Source: Arthrobacter sp. Alg241-R88
GTDB taxonomy: Bacteria; Actinomycetota; Actinomycetes; Actinomycetales; Micrococcaceae
NCBI RefSeq assembly: GCF_900537115.1
Contig: NZ_UNRG01000002.1
Location: 372,591-436,590, forward strand
Direction: 5' to 3'
DNA: 64,000 bases
This document shows positions 17,120 to 24,711 of this stretch, piece after piece (positions within the stretch are counted from its first letter, which is position 1; every line of letters starts with the position of its first letter). The notes beneath the pieces are model-generated. The model was not told the origin of the DNA and ran no database searches. It was given only the letters and a program-made list of their open reading frames with translations. Both the position numbers and the translations under genes were made by a program.

Positions 17120-19666
17120 TCAGAGCCGGTTCACATCTGTTACCCGCACCACGGCTGTTCCGGTTTCATCCGAGGCCTCCAAATCCACCTCGGCGGAAAT
17201 CCCCCAGTCGTGGTTCCGCGCAGGGTCGTCAAAGATCTGCCGGACCTTCCACACTCCGGGCTCCTCGGTGATGATGAGCAGCCCGGGGCCGCGGGCGTCC
17301 GGGCCCGTGCCGATGTCGTTGTGCTCGTCGAAGTAGTCATCCAGGACGTCTTCCCAGCGGTCGGCGTCCCAACCCGCAGCGCCGTCCAGTTCGCCCAGGG
17401 CTGCGGCGTCCTCATCCGCAAACAGCTCCACCCGCCGGAACATCTCATTGCGGACCATCACCCGGAAGGCGCGGATGTTGGAGGTGAGCGAAGGCGGCGG
17501 AGGCGGCGGTGCATCATGCGGGGTGGGTGCCGCGCCCGAGGTCAGTTCCTCCCACTCGTCCAGCAGGCTGGAGTCAACCTGGCGGACCAGCTCGCCCAGC
17601 CACGCGTTGAGGTCTTCCAGGTCTTCCCGCAGCATGTCCTGCGGCACTGTCTGCCGCAGTGCCTTGAAGGCATCCGCCAGGTACCGCAGGACGATGCCTT
17701 CCGAGCGTGCCAGGCCGTAGAACTGCACGAACTCGCCGAAGTTCATGGCCCGCTCGTACATGTCCCGCACCACGGATTTTGGTGCCAGTTCGAAATCGCC
17801 CACCCACGGGGCGGCCTTGCGGTACACCTCGAAGGCTTCGGTCAGGATCCCGGCCAGGGGCTGCGGGTACGTCACTTCCTCCAGCATCGCCATGCGCTGG
17901 TCGTACTCGATGCCGTCCGCCTTCATGGCCGCTATTGCTTCACCCCGGGCCTTTTTCTGCTGCGCGGACAGGATCTGGCGCGGCTTTTCCAGCGTCGCCT
18001 CGATCACGGACACCACATCCAGGGCGTACGACGGCGACTCCGGGTCAAGGAGCTCCAGCGCGGCCAGGGCGAAGGGGGACAGCGGCTGGTTCAGTGCGAA
18101 GTTGGGCTGCAGGTGGACGGTAAGGCGGACAGTACGGCCGTCGGTCCCCTGCTCTTCGGGCGGGATGCGCTCCACCACCTCGGCGGCCAGCAGCTCACGG
18201 TAGATGCCCAGGGCCTTCTTCATGAGCTGCAGCTGCGAGGACCGGGACTCGTGGTTTTCGGTCAGGAGGCGGCGGGCTGCGGCAAAGGGGTCGCCGGGCC
18301 GTTCCATCAGGTTCATCAGCATGGCGTGCGTCACGGTGAAGCTGGACGTGAGAGGTTCCGGCACCGATTCGACCAGCCGCTTGAACGTGGGTTCGCCCCA
18401 GGACACAAAGCCCTCCGGCGGCTTTTTCTTCACCACCTGGCGCAGCTTCTTTTGGTCGTCTCCGAATTTGGCGGTGGCCTTGGCCATCGCCTTGACGTTC
18501 TCCGTGACATGCTCGGGGGCCTGGACCACCACGGTCCCGGCGGTGTCGTAGCCTGCCCGTCCGGCCCTGCCGGCAATCTGGTGGAACTCACGCGGGTTGA
18601 GCAGCCGGGTGCGCACGCCGTCGTACTTGCTCAGGGCGGTCAGGAGCACAGTGCGGATGGGCACGTTGATGCCCACGCCCAGGGTGTCCGTGCCGCAGAT
18701 GACTTTCAGGAGGCCTGCCTGCGCCAGCTGTTCCACCAGCCGGCGGTATTTCGGGAGCATGCCCGCGTGGTGCACTCCAATGCCGTGCCGGACCAGGCGG
18801 TTGAGCGTCTTGCCGAAACCCGCGGCGAAACGGAAGTTGGCGATCAGCTCGGCGATCCTGTCCTTCTCCTCGCGGGTGCAGACGTTGATGCTCATCAGCG
18901 TCTGCGCGCGGTCGATCGCCTCAATCTGGCTGAAGTGCACCACATACACCGGCACCTGCTTCGTGGAGAGCAGTTCCTCGAGCGTCTCGTGGACAGGGGT
19001 CTCGTGGTAGTAGTAATGCAGCGGAATGGGCCGCTCCGCGGAGCTCACCGTGGTGGTGGGCCGTCCGGTCAGCTCGGTCAGTCCTTCTTCAAACCTGCTG
19101 ACGTCCCCCAGCGTGGCGGACATCAGGAGGAATTGTGCCTGGGGGAGCTCCAGCAGGGGCACCTGCCATGCCCAGCCGCGCTGCGGGTTCGAGTAGAAGT
19201 GGAACTCATCCATAATCACGGAGCCCAGCTCCGCTGCAGCCCCTTCGCGGAGCGCCGTGTTGGCCAGGATCTCGGCCGTGCAACAGATGATGGGGGCGTC
19301 CTGGTTGACACCGGAATCGCCGGTGATCATGCCCACGTTCTCGGCGCCGAAAATCTCGCAGAGGGCAAAAAACTTTTCCGAAACCAGCGCCTTGATCGGC
19401 GCCGTGTAGTAGCTTCGCCGGCCCTGGGCCATGGCCTGGAAGTGCGCGGCTATGGCCACGAGGGACTTTCCGGAACCGGTGGGCGTGGCCAGGATGACGT
19501 TGGCCCCCGTAGCCAGCTCCATAATTGCTTCGTCCTGTGCGGGGTACAGCTCCAGCCCCCGGCTTTCCGTCCACTCAACGAACCGGGTGTACAGGGCGTC
19601 AGGTTCGACGGCGGAAGCGGGCAGGTCCCGGGCGGGCAGAAGGGGCAGCTGGTCAACGAGTTTCAT
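17120..19666 (-). CDS. DEAD/DEAH-box helicase with C-terminal DUF3516
   Basis: 848 residues. The N-terminal half is a Ski2-like RNA/DNA helicase: Walker A ATPTGSGKSLVA, Walker B IMDEFHFY, motif III LMSATLGD and motif VI HQIAGRAGRAG. The C-terminal half (from about residue 430) has the layout of the actinobacterial DUF3516 helicases, whose biological role is not established. The frame is open to 20095, but the ATG at 19666 begins the conserved protein and has TAAGCT 8 nt upstream. It is divergent from the Tam-like methyltransferase and appears monocistronic. Confidence 0.88.
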   Translation of the reverse strand: MKLVDQLPLLPARDLPASAVEPDALYTRFVEWTESRGLELYPAQDEAIMELATGANVILATPTGSGKSLVAIAAHFQAMAQGRRSYYTAPIKALVSEKFFALCEIFGAENVGMITGDSGVNQDAPIICCTAEILANTALREGAAAELGSVIMDEFHFYSNPQRGWAWQVPLLELPQAQFLLMSATLGDVSRFEEGLTELTGRPTTTVSSAERPIPLHYYYHETPVHETLEELLSTKQVPVYVVHFSQIEAIDRAQTLMSINVCTREEKDRIAELIANFRFAAGFGKTLNRLVRHGIGVHHAGMLPKYRRLVEQLAQAGLLKVICGTDTLGVGINVPIRTVLLTALSKYDGVRTRLLNPREFHQIAGRAGRAGYDTAGTVVVQAPEHVTENVKAMAKATAKFGDDQKKLRQVVKKKPPEGFVSWGEPTFKRLVESVPEPLTSSFTVTHAMLMNLMERPGDPFAAARRLLTENHESRSSQLQLMKKALGIYRELLAAEVVERIPPEEQGTDGRTVRLTVHLQPNFALNQPLSPFALAALELLDPESPSYALDVVSVIEATLEKPRQILSAQQKKARGEAIAAMKADGIEYDQRMAMLEEVTYPQPLAGILTEAFEVYRKAAPWVGDFELAPKSVVRDMYERAMNFGEFVQFYGLARSEGIVLRYLADAFKALRQTVPQDMLREDLEDLNAWLGELVRQVDSSLLDEWEELTSGAAPTPHDAPPPPPPSLTSNIRAFRVMVRNEMFRRVELFADEDAAALGELDGAAGWDADRWEDVLDDYFDEHNDIGTGPDARGPGLLIITEEPGVWKVRQIFDDPARNHDWGISAEVDLEASDETGTAVVRVTDVNRL

Positions 19667-19674
19667 TGATTTCC

Positions 19675-19680
19675 AGCTTA
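19675..19680 (-). promoter_or_regulatory. -10 element (TAAGCT) for the helicase gene
   Basis: Read on the minus strand, TAAGCT ends 8 nt before the ATG at 19666. The mRNA would be leaderless or nearly so. Confidence 0.45.
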
Positions 19681-19717
19681 GTGCCCTGACGCGGCCGGTA
19701 ATCCGCCGCCCCCGGGT

Positions 19718-19723
19718 TAGGCT
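19718..19723 (+). promoter_or_regulatory. -10 element (TAGGCT) for the tam gene
   Basis: TAGGCT implies a transcript starting near 19730 and a leader of about 33 nt. The leader contains GGAG 9 nt before the ATG at 19763. Confidence 0.45.
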
Positions 19724-19762
19724 TCGGCGTACCTGCAGAACCAGAACGTGGAGACAGATGAC

Positions 19763-20542
19763 ATGAAATGGGATCCGGCAAAATACGTCCAGTTCGGCGA
19801 TCACCGGCATCGGCCGTTCTTCGACCTGACGGGCAGGGTGGACGCTGAGTCGCCGGCGCAGGTTGTTGACTTGGGATGCGGGCCGGGAAACCTCACAGCC
19901 ACCCTCGCGGAGCGCTGGCCTGAAGCCGACGTCGTCGGGCTGGACTCCTCGGCCGAGATGCTGGCCCAAGCGGAGGCAGTTGCGCAGGGGACGCCCTCGC
20001 TGCGGTTTGCCCTCATGGACATAGCTGAGTGGATGCCATCCGCGGAGACCGGGGTAGTGGTGAGCAACGCGGCCCTGCAGTGGGTTCCCGGCCACCGGGA
20101 CATGATGCGTTCCTGGCTGGCGGCGCTCCGTCCGGGCTCATGGTTTGCCATGCAGGTTCCGGGAAACTTCAACGCACCGTCCCATGCGCTGATGAGGGAG
20201 CTCGCCGGGTCTTCCCGGTGGGCGCCCAAGCTCCGGGGGGCCCTGCTGGGCGGTGAGTCGGTGGGTGAACCGGCGGACTACCTTCGAATACTGCTCGACG
20301 CCGGCTTCGCGGCGGACGCGTGGGAGACCACCTACCAGCAGGTGCTGCCCGGCCCGGACCCGGTCCTGGAGTGGGTCCGCGGTACGGCCCTGCGGCCCGT
20401 CCTGGCGGTTCTGCCGGCGGAGGAGGGCGCCGACTTCGAGGCCGAATATGCCGCTGCCCTCCGGAAGGCCTACCCTGCCGGCCCGCACGGAACCGTCTTT
20501 CCCTTCCGCAGGATTTTCGCCGTAGGGCGCAGAAACGGTTGA
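19763..20542 (+). CDS. tam: Trans-aconitate 2-methyltransferase
   Basis: A 259-residue class I SAM-dependent methyltransferase. It opens with KWDPAKYVQFGDHRHRPFFDL, similar in layout to E. coli Tam; the SAM loop is VVDLGCGPGNLT, and SNAALQWVPGH is the following conserved motif IV region. Tam esterifies trans-aconitate, a spontaneous by-product that inhibits aconitase. A GTG at 19748 is in frame, but GGAG at 19750-19753 favours the ATG at 19763. It is divergent from the helicase gene. Confidence 0.85.
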   Translation: MKWDPAKYVQFGDHRHRPFFDLTGRVDAESPAQVVDLGCGPGNLTATLAERWPEADVVGLDSSAEMLAQAEAVAQGTPSLRFALMDIAEWMPSAETGVVVSNAALQWVPGHRDMMRSWLAALRPGSWFAMQVPGNFNAPSHALMRELAGSSRWAPKLRGALLGGESVGEPADYLRILLDAGFAADAWETTYQQVLPGPDPVLEWVRGTALRPVLAVLPAEEGADFEAEYAAALRKAYPAGPHGTVFPFRRIFAVGRRNG

Positions 20543-20543
20543 G

Positions 20544-20566
20544 GAACGTCCATTCGTTGGATGTTC
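20544..20566. repeat. Imperfect inverted repeat upstream of the ABC exporter operon
   Basis: GAACGTCC (20544-20551) and GGATGTTC (20559-20566) are inverted with one mismatch around a 7-nt spacer. It starts 1 nt after the tam stop and ends 48 nt before the exporter -10 element. It could be an operator for the GntR protein encoded at the end of the operon or a weak tam terminator. Confidence 0.4.
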
Positions 20567-20614
20567 TCTACAAAGTCGTCATGGCGTGTGACACGGAGCG
20601 TAAGTGATGTGGCT

Positions 20615-20620
20615 TACAAT
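20615..20620 (+). promoter_or_regulatory. -10 element (TACAAT) of the ABC exporter operon
   Basis: TACAAT is close to consensus and ends 6 nt before an ATG at 20627. That ATG opens a short reading frame, not the transporter, giving the exporter mRNA a leaderless upstream ORF. Confidence 0.55.
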
Positions 20621-20626
20621 TGCGGG

Positions 20627-20695
20627 ATGGGCCGTTGGGGGAGGCCGCTACCGCCTATGGCGGCTTCCCTGACCGCAGTGGAGGTATGGTGCTGA
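20627..20695 (+). CDS. Candidate leaderless leader peptide (22 residues) upstream of the ABC exporter
   Basis: This ATG sits exactly where a leaderless start is expected after TACAAT. The frame encodes 22 residues beginning MGRWGRPLPPM and ending EVWC, then TGA at 20693. Its end overlaps the first ten bases of the exporter gene (ATG at 20686), so the two would be translationally coupled. Inside it, GGGAGGCCGC (20639-20648) pairs with GCGGCTTCCC (20660-20669). The layout recalls leader peptides that control drug-exporter genes, but function is inference. Confidence 0.4.
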   Translation: MGRWGRPLPPMAASLTAVEVWC

Positions 20696-22476
20696 TTGCA
20701 TTAATGAGGCGGCTGTTGGCGGACCACAAGCCCGCCGTGACCGCCATCGTCCTCCTGCAGCTGGTTCAGGCCGCGGCGAACCTCCTGTTGCCCACAGTCA
20801 ACGCCGCGATCATTGACGACGGAATCGTCACTGGGCAGACCGACGTGATCTCCCGCCTGGGCGCGGTGATGGCCGTGATCGCGATTCTCCAGGCGGCCGC
20901 CGCCGTCGCAGCGGGATACCTCGGCGCGGTTGTTGCGATGAGGATGGGGCAACAGCTGCGGGGGGAAATCTTTGCCAGGATCCAGTCGCTGTCCTCCCAG
21001 GACGTTGCGGTTTTCGGGACCCAGAGCCTGACCACCCGTGCCACCAACGACACCCAGCAGGTCCAGGCGTTCGCTGTGCTGGTGTTCACCATGCTGGTGG
21101 CCGGGCCGGCCATGGGGGTGGGGGGCGTGGTCCTGGCCCTGCAGCAGGACGTGGCGCTGTCATCGGTGGTGATCGTCATTGTGCCGCTGCTCCTGCTGAT
21201 CATGTACCTCATTGTCCGGAGGCTGATCCCGCTCTACCGGGAAGGGCAGGATCTGCTGGACCGCGCCGGCGGAATCCTTCGCGAACAGATCATCGGCGCC
21301 GGTGTGATCCGGTCCTTTGTCCGCCAGGACCGGGAGGTGCGCCGCTTCGCCCGGGTCAACAGCAGCCTCACTGCCAATAACCTCCAGTCCGCGCTGCTGG
21401 TTGCCGGCATGCTCCCGCTGGTCATGCTGGTGGTCAACATTTCCTCCGTGGCTGTGGTGTGGTTCGGAGGGCACCGGATCCAGGTCGGCCTGATGAACCT
21501 CGGAGCCCTGACAGCGTTCATCGCCTATATCCTGCAGATCCTGGTGGCCATCATGATGTCGATGTACGTCTTGATGACGGCACCGCGCGCAGCGGTCTGC
21601 GCGGAGCGGATCAGCGCCGTCCTGGACATGGAGCCGTCAGTACGGGAACCACTGGACCCAAAACCCCTTCACCCAAAGACCGGGGACAGTCCCGCGACCG
21701 GCCCTGCCGTTCAACCAGCAGGCGCTGTGCCTCCCGGGACCCTGGCGTTCAGCGAAGTGGGCTTCTCCTATCCGGGTGCAGAGGAGCCCGTCCTTGCCGG
21801 CATCAGCTTCACCGCACGCCCGGGCACCACAACGGCGATCGTTGGCTCCACCGGCAGTGGGAAGTCCACCCTCCTCAACCTGATCCCGCGCTTCCTTGAT
21901 TCAACAGCCGGAAGCATCAGCCTGGGGGGCGTGGACATCAAGGACGTTTCCCTGGACACGCTGCGCGCCTCCATGGCAATAGTTCCCCAGCACTCGCACC
22001 TCTTCACCGGCACCATCGCCGACAACCTTCGCATTGCTGCCCCGGACGCAACGGACGAGGAACTCTGGGAGATCCTCGAAACTGCCCAGACCATGCGCTT
22101 TATGCGGGACTTGCCGCTGGGACTTGCCACGCCCCTTGGCCAGGGCGGCACCAACCTCTCGGGAGGCCAGCGGCAGCGGCTGTGCATTGCCCGCGCACTG
22201 CTCCGCAAGACTTCCCTGTACCTGTTCGATGACAGTTTTTCCGCTCTCGACTATGACACGGACACCAGGCTGAGGCAGGCGCTGCAGACCACGCTGGCCG
22301 CCGCCACGGTCATAGTGGTCGCCGAGCGTATTTCTGCCGTTGAAGACGCGGGCCTGATCCTGGTGCTCGACGGCGGCCGGCTCGTCGGGCAGGGAACACA
22401 CCAGGAGTTGCTGGAAACATCCTCCACCTACCGGGAAATAGCCGAGTCCCAGTTGGCACTGGACGGACGCCCATGA
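20686..22476 (+). CDS. ABC exporter half-transporter with degenerate nucleotide site (subunit 1)
   Basis: About 596 residues: an N-terminal six-helix membrane domain (to about 320) and an ATP-binding domain. Walker A is GSTGSGKST and the signature is LSGGQ (491-495). Walker B reads YLFDDS, with Asp516 in place of the catalytic Glu, and the switch His is replaced by Glu547 (VVAERIS). This is typical of the degenerate half of heterodimeric exporters such as BmrCD, LmrCD or TM287/288. The ATG at 20686 follows GTGGAGG. The gene overlaps subunit 2 by 4 nt. Substrate unknown; multidrug or peptide export is most likely. Confidence 0.9.
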   Translation: MVLIALMRRLLADHKPAVTAIVLLQLVQAAANLLLPTVNAAIIDDGIVTGQTDVISRLGAVMAVIAILQAAAAVAAGYLGAVVAMRMGQQLRGEIFARIQSLSSQDVAVFGTQSLTTRATNDTQQVQAFAVLVFTMLVAGPAMGVGGVVLALQQDVALSSVVIVIVPLLLLIMYLIVRRLIPLYREGQDLLDRAGGILREQIIGAGVIRSFVRQDREVRRFARVNSSLTANNLQSALLVAGMLPLVMLVVNISSVAVVWFGGHRIQVGLMNLGALTAFIAYILQILVAIMMSMYVLMTAPRAAVCAERISAVLDMEPSVREPLDPKPLHPKTGDSPATGPAVQPAGAVPPGTLAFSEVGFSYPGAEEPVLAGISFTARPGTTTAIVGSTGSGKSTLLNLIPRFLDSTAGSISLGGVDIKDVSLDTLRASMAIVPQHSHLFTGTIADNLRIAAPDATDEELWEILETAQTMRFMRDLPLGLATPLGQGGTNLSGGQRQRLCIARALLRKTSLYLFDDSFSALDYDTDTRLRQALQTTLAAATVIVVAERISAVEDAGLILVLDGGRLVGQGTHQELLETSSTYREIAESQLALDGRP

Positions 22477-24287
22477 CGGAGGCAACCGCCGTCGAGCAGA
22501 CTCCGGAAAGGTTCTGGCCCACCGCACGCCGGCTTCTTGCCTTGCTGCGGCCCTTTCGCCTGCGCATGCTGGGCGCCGTTGCCGCCACCTGCGCCTTCGC
22601 GGGGCTGAACGTCGCCGCGCCCAAGTATCTCGGTGACGCCACCGACGTCGTGGTTGAAGGCGTCCTCCGCGGCGCCCTGGACCAGGAAGGGCTCGGAGTC
22701 CTCCTCGGGGCCGTGGCGCTGATGTATGCCTGCGCTTCCCTTTTCAACTGGATCCAAGGCGCATTATCCGCCCACTCGGTGCAGGGCCTGATGTACGGAC
22801 TGCGGGAATCAGTGGAGGAAAAACTGCACCGGCTGCCGGTGCACTACTTCCGGGAACGCTCCAGGGGCGATGTCCTGAGCCGTGCCACTAACGACATCGA
22901 CAACATCACCCAGGCGCTGAACCAGCTCCTCACACAACTGATCATGTCCTTCCTGATGCTGTGCGGTTCGCTGGCCATGATGCTGTGGATATCGCCGTTG
23001 CTGGCGGCAATTGCGATCGCGACGGTTCCCTTTTCCACTCTCATTACCGTGCTCGTGGCCAGGAAGTCCCAGGCCCAGTTCGCCCGGCAGTGGACCGAAA
23101 CCGGCGAACTGAATGCACAAGTGGAGGAGTTCGTCACCGGCCACGAGGTCATCAAGGCGTTCGGGCAGCAGTCACAGGCTGCGGAAGTCTTCGCCCGGAG
23201 CAACGAGCGGCTCGCACGGGCCGCCACCAGGGCGCAGTATTCAGCCGGGGTTGTGCAGCCACTGATGGTCCTGATGTCCAACCTCAACTACATCGCCGTG
23301 GCAGTGGTCGGGGCCCTCCAGGTCATCGCCGGCGCCATGACCATCGGCGGCATCCAGGCCTTCATCCAGTTCAGCAGGCTCTTTACCCAGCCTGTTGGCC
23401 AGATCGGAGGCATGCTGAACCTCATGCAGTCCTGCGCGGCTTCCGCAGCCCGTGTTTTCGCCCTGCTGGATGCGGGGGAGGAGCCCGCCGATCCGCCGGC
23501 AGCAGGTGAAGTGGCCGCGACGCCCGGACGCATCGTCTTCGATGACGTGACTTTCGGTTATCAGGAGGCAGCGCCGGCGGTCCGAAACCTCACCTTTGCG
23601 GTGGAGCCCGGCCGGACGGTGGCGATTGTTGGGCACACCGGTGCGGGCAAGAGCACCGTCATCAATCTCCTGCTGCGGTTCTGCGAACCACGTTCAGGAC
23701 GGATCACCATCGACGGGACAGACATCGCGGCCATTCCCCGGGACCTCCTGCGGGAACAGTTCGGTGTGGTGCTGCAGGACGCGTGGCTCTTCGCGGGCAC
23801 CATCCGGGAGAACATCGCCTATGGAAACCCCGGTGCAACGGAAGCCGAGATCCTGTCGGCGGCGGAGGCCAGCTATGTGGACCGCTTCGTCAGGTCCCTG
23901 CCCCACGGGTACGACACCGTGCTGGAGAACGGCGGCGACGGGTTGAGCCAGGGCCAGCGGCAGCTGATCACCATCGCCAGGGCGCAGCTGGCCGGACGGT
24001 CGGTGCTGATCCTCGATGAAGCAACGAGTTCGGTGGATTCAAGGACAGAGCTGCTGATCCGCCAGGCCATGCAGCGGTTGCGCCGCGGCAGGACCAGCTT
24101 TGTTATTGCGCACCGTTTGTCCACCGTGCGCGACGCTGATCTAATCGTGGTCATGGACCACGGACGCATCGTCGAGCAGGGCAGCCACCAGGACCTCCTG
24201 GCCGCGAACAGTTATTACACCAGGCTTTACAACGCCCAGTTCGCGCGGCAGGCGGGACGGCCCGGCGTTCTCGAGGCCGGCATTTGA
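22473..24287 (+). CDS. ABC exporter half-transporter with catalytic site (subunit 2)
   Basis: 604 residues, same layout as its partner: membrane domain to about 330, then the ATPase domain. Walker A is GHTGAGKST, Walker B LILDEATSSVD with the catalytic Glu516, and the switch His547 is present (VIAHRLSTV). Its signature is LSQGQ (491-495) rather than LSGGQ, which in a heterodimer would face the degenerate site of subunit 1. The two genes therefore complement each other as one asymmetric exporter. It starts at an ATG overlapping the subunit 1 stop (ATGA) and overlaps the regulator gene by 4 nt. Confidence 0.92.
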   Translation: MTEATAVEQTPERFWPTARRLLALLRPFRLRMLGAVAATCAFAGLNVAAPKYLGDATDVVVEGVLRGALDQEGLGVLLGAVALMYACASLFNWIQGALSAHSVQGLMYGLRESVEEKLHRLPVHYFRERSRGDVLSRATNDIDNITQALNQLLTQLIMSFLMLCGSLAMMLWISPLLAAIAIATVPFSTLITVLVARKSQAQFARQWTETGELNAQVEEFVTGHEVIKAFGQQSQAAEVFARSNERLARAATRAQYSAGVVQPLMVLMSNLNYIAVAVVGALQVIAGAMTIGGIQAFIQFSRLFTQPVGQIGGMLNLMQSCAASAARVFALLDAGEEPADPPAAGEVAATPGRIVFDDVTFGYQEAAPAVRNLTFAVEPGRTVAIVGHTGAGKSTVINLLLRFCEPRSGRITIDGTDIAAIPRDLLREQFGVVLQDAWLFAGTIRENIAYGNPGATEAEILSAAEASYVDRFVRSLPHGYDTVLENGGDGLSQGQRQLITIARAQLAGRSVLILDEATSSVDSRTELLIRQAMQRLRRGRTSFVIAHRLSTVRDADLIVVMDHGRIVEQGSHQDLLAANSYYTRLYNAQFARQAGRPGVLEAGI

Positions 24288-24664
24288 GCGCGGCGGCCGG
24301 CTTTCCGGGATCATGGAAGCCGAATGCGGCAAGCTCGGTACCGCTGTTCGAGCAGCTGAGGCTCCAGGTCATTCATCTGGCAGACGGCGGAAAGCTGCCG
24401 CCGGGCACGCGCCTGCCCGCTGTGAGAGCCCTCGCGGAGAGTTTGGACGTCGCCCCGCATACGGTGGCCAGGGCGTACAAGGAGCTCGAGGCGGCCGGCG
24501 TGGTGGCCACGCGTGGGAGGAACGGCACGGTGGTGTGCGCGCGTGATGAACGTCTCGGTGGACTTTCCGAGGCTGCCGCAGCCTATGCTGCCGCGGCCAA
24601 GGCCCAGGGCGCGTCGTTCGCCGAGGCGGTGCAGCTGCTGGCAGCAGCGTACGACGGCGGCTGA
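24284..24664 (+). CDS. GntR family regulator, short YtrA-type
   Basis: 126 residues. The N-terminal winged helix-turn-helix is clear (LFEQLRLQV, LPPGTRLPAVRALAESLDV, HTVARAYKELEAAGVV), and only about 40 residues follow it. This is the short form of the YtrA subfamily, which typically sits in operons with ABC transporters and represses them. It starts at TTG within TTGA, overlapping the exporter stop, so it is made with the exporter and probably gives feedback control. The inverted repeat at 20544-20566 is a candidate target. Confidence 0.85.
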   Translation: MSAAAGFPGSWKPNAASSVPLFEQLRLQVIHLADGGKLPPGTRLPAVRALAESLDVAPHTVARAYKELEAAGVVATRGRNGTVVCARDERLGGLSEAAAAYAAAAKAQGASFAEAVQLLAAAYDGG

Positions 24665-24682
24665 GGGCTGCCGCGTGGATGT

Positions 24683-24698
24683 TCGAAGAAGTTTTCGA
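24683..24698 (+). promoter_or_regulatory. Candidate LexA (SOS) box upstream of uvrA
   Basis: TCGAAGAAGTTTTCGA matches the actinobacterial SOS consensus TCGAAC-N4-GTTCGA at 10 of 12 defined positions and is a perfect 5-bp dyad. It ends 1 nt before the -10 hexamer, so bound LexA would block RNA polymerase. Confidence 0.6.
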
Positions 24699-24699
24699 T

Positions 24700-24705
24700 T
24701 AGCAT
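24700..24705 (+). promoter_or_regulatory. -10 element (TAGCAT) for leaderless uvrA mRNA
   Basis: TAGCAT ends 6 nt before the GTG at 24712, with no ribosome-binding site between. Confidence 0.55.
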
Positions 24706-24711
24706 TAGTGG

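Noticed and set aside
16832..19669. Open frame of 945 codons on the plus strand opposite the helicase
   Set aside because: Mirror of the helicase codons; composition typical of an antisense frame.
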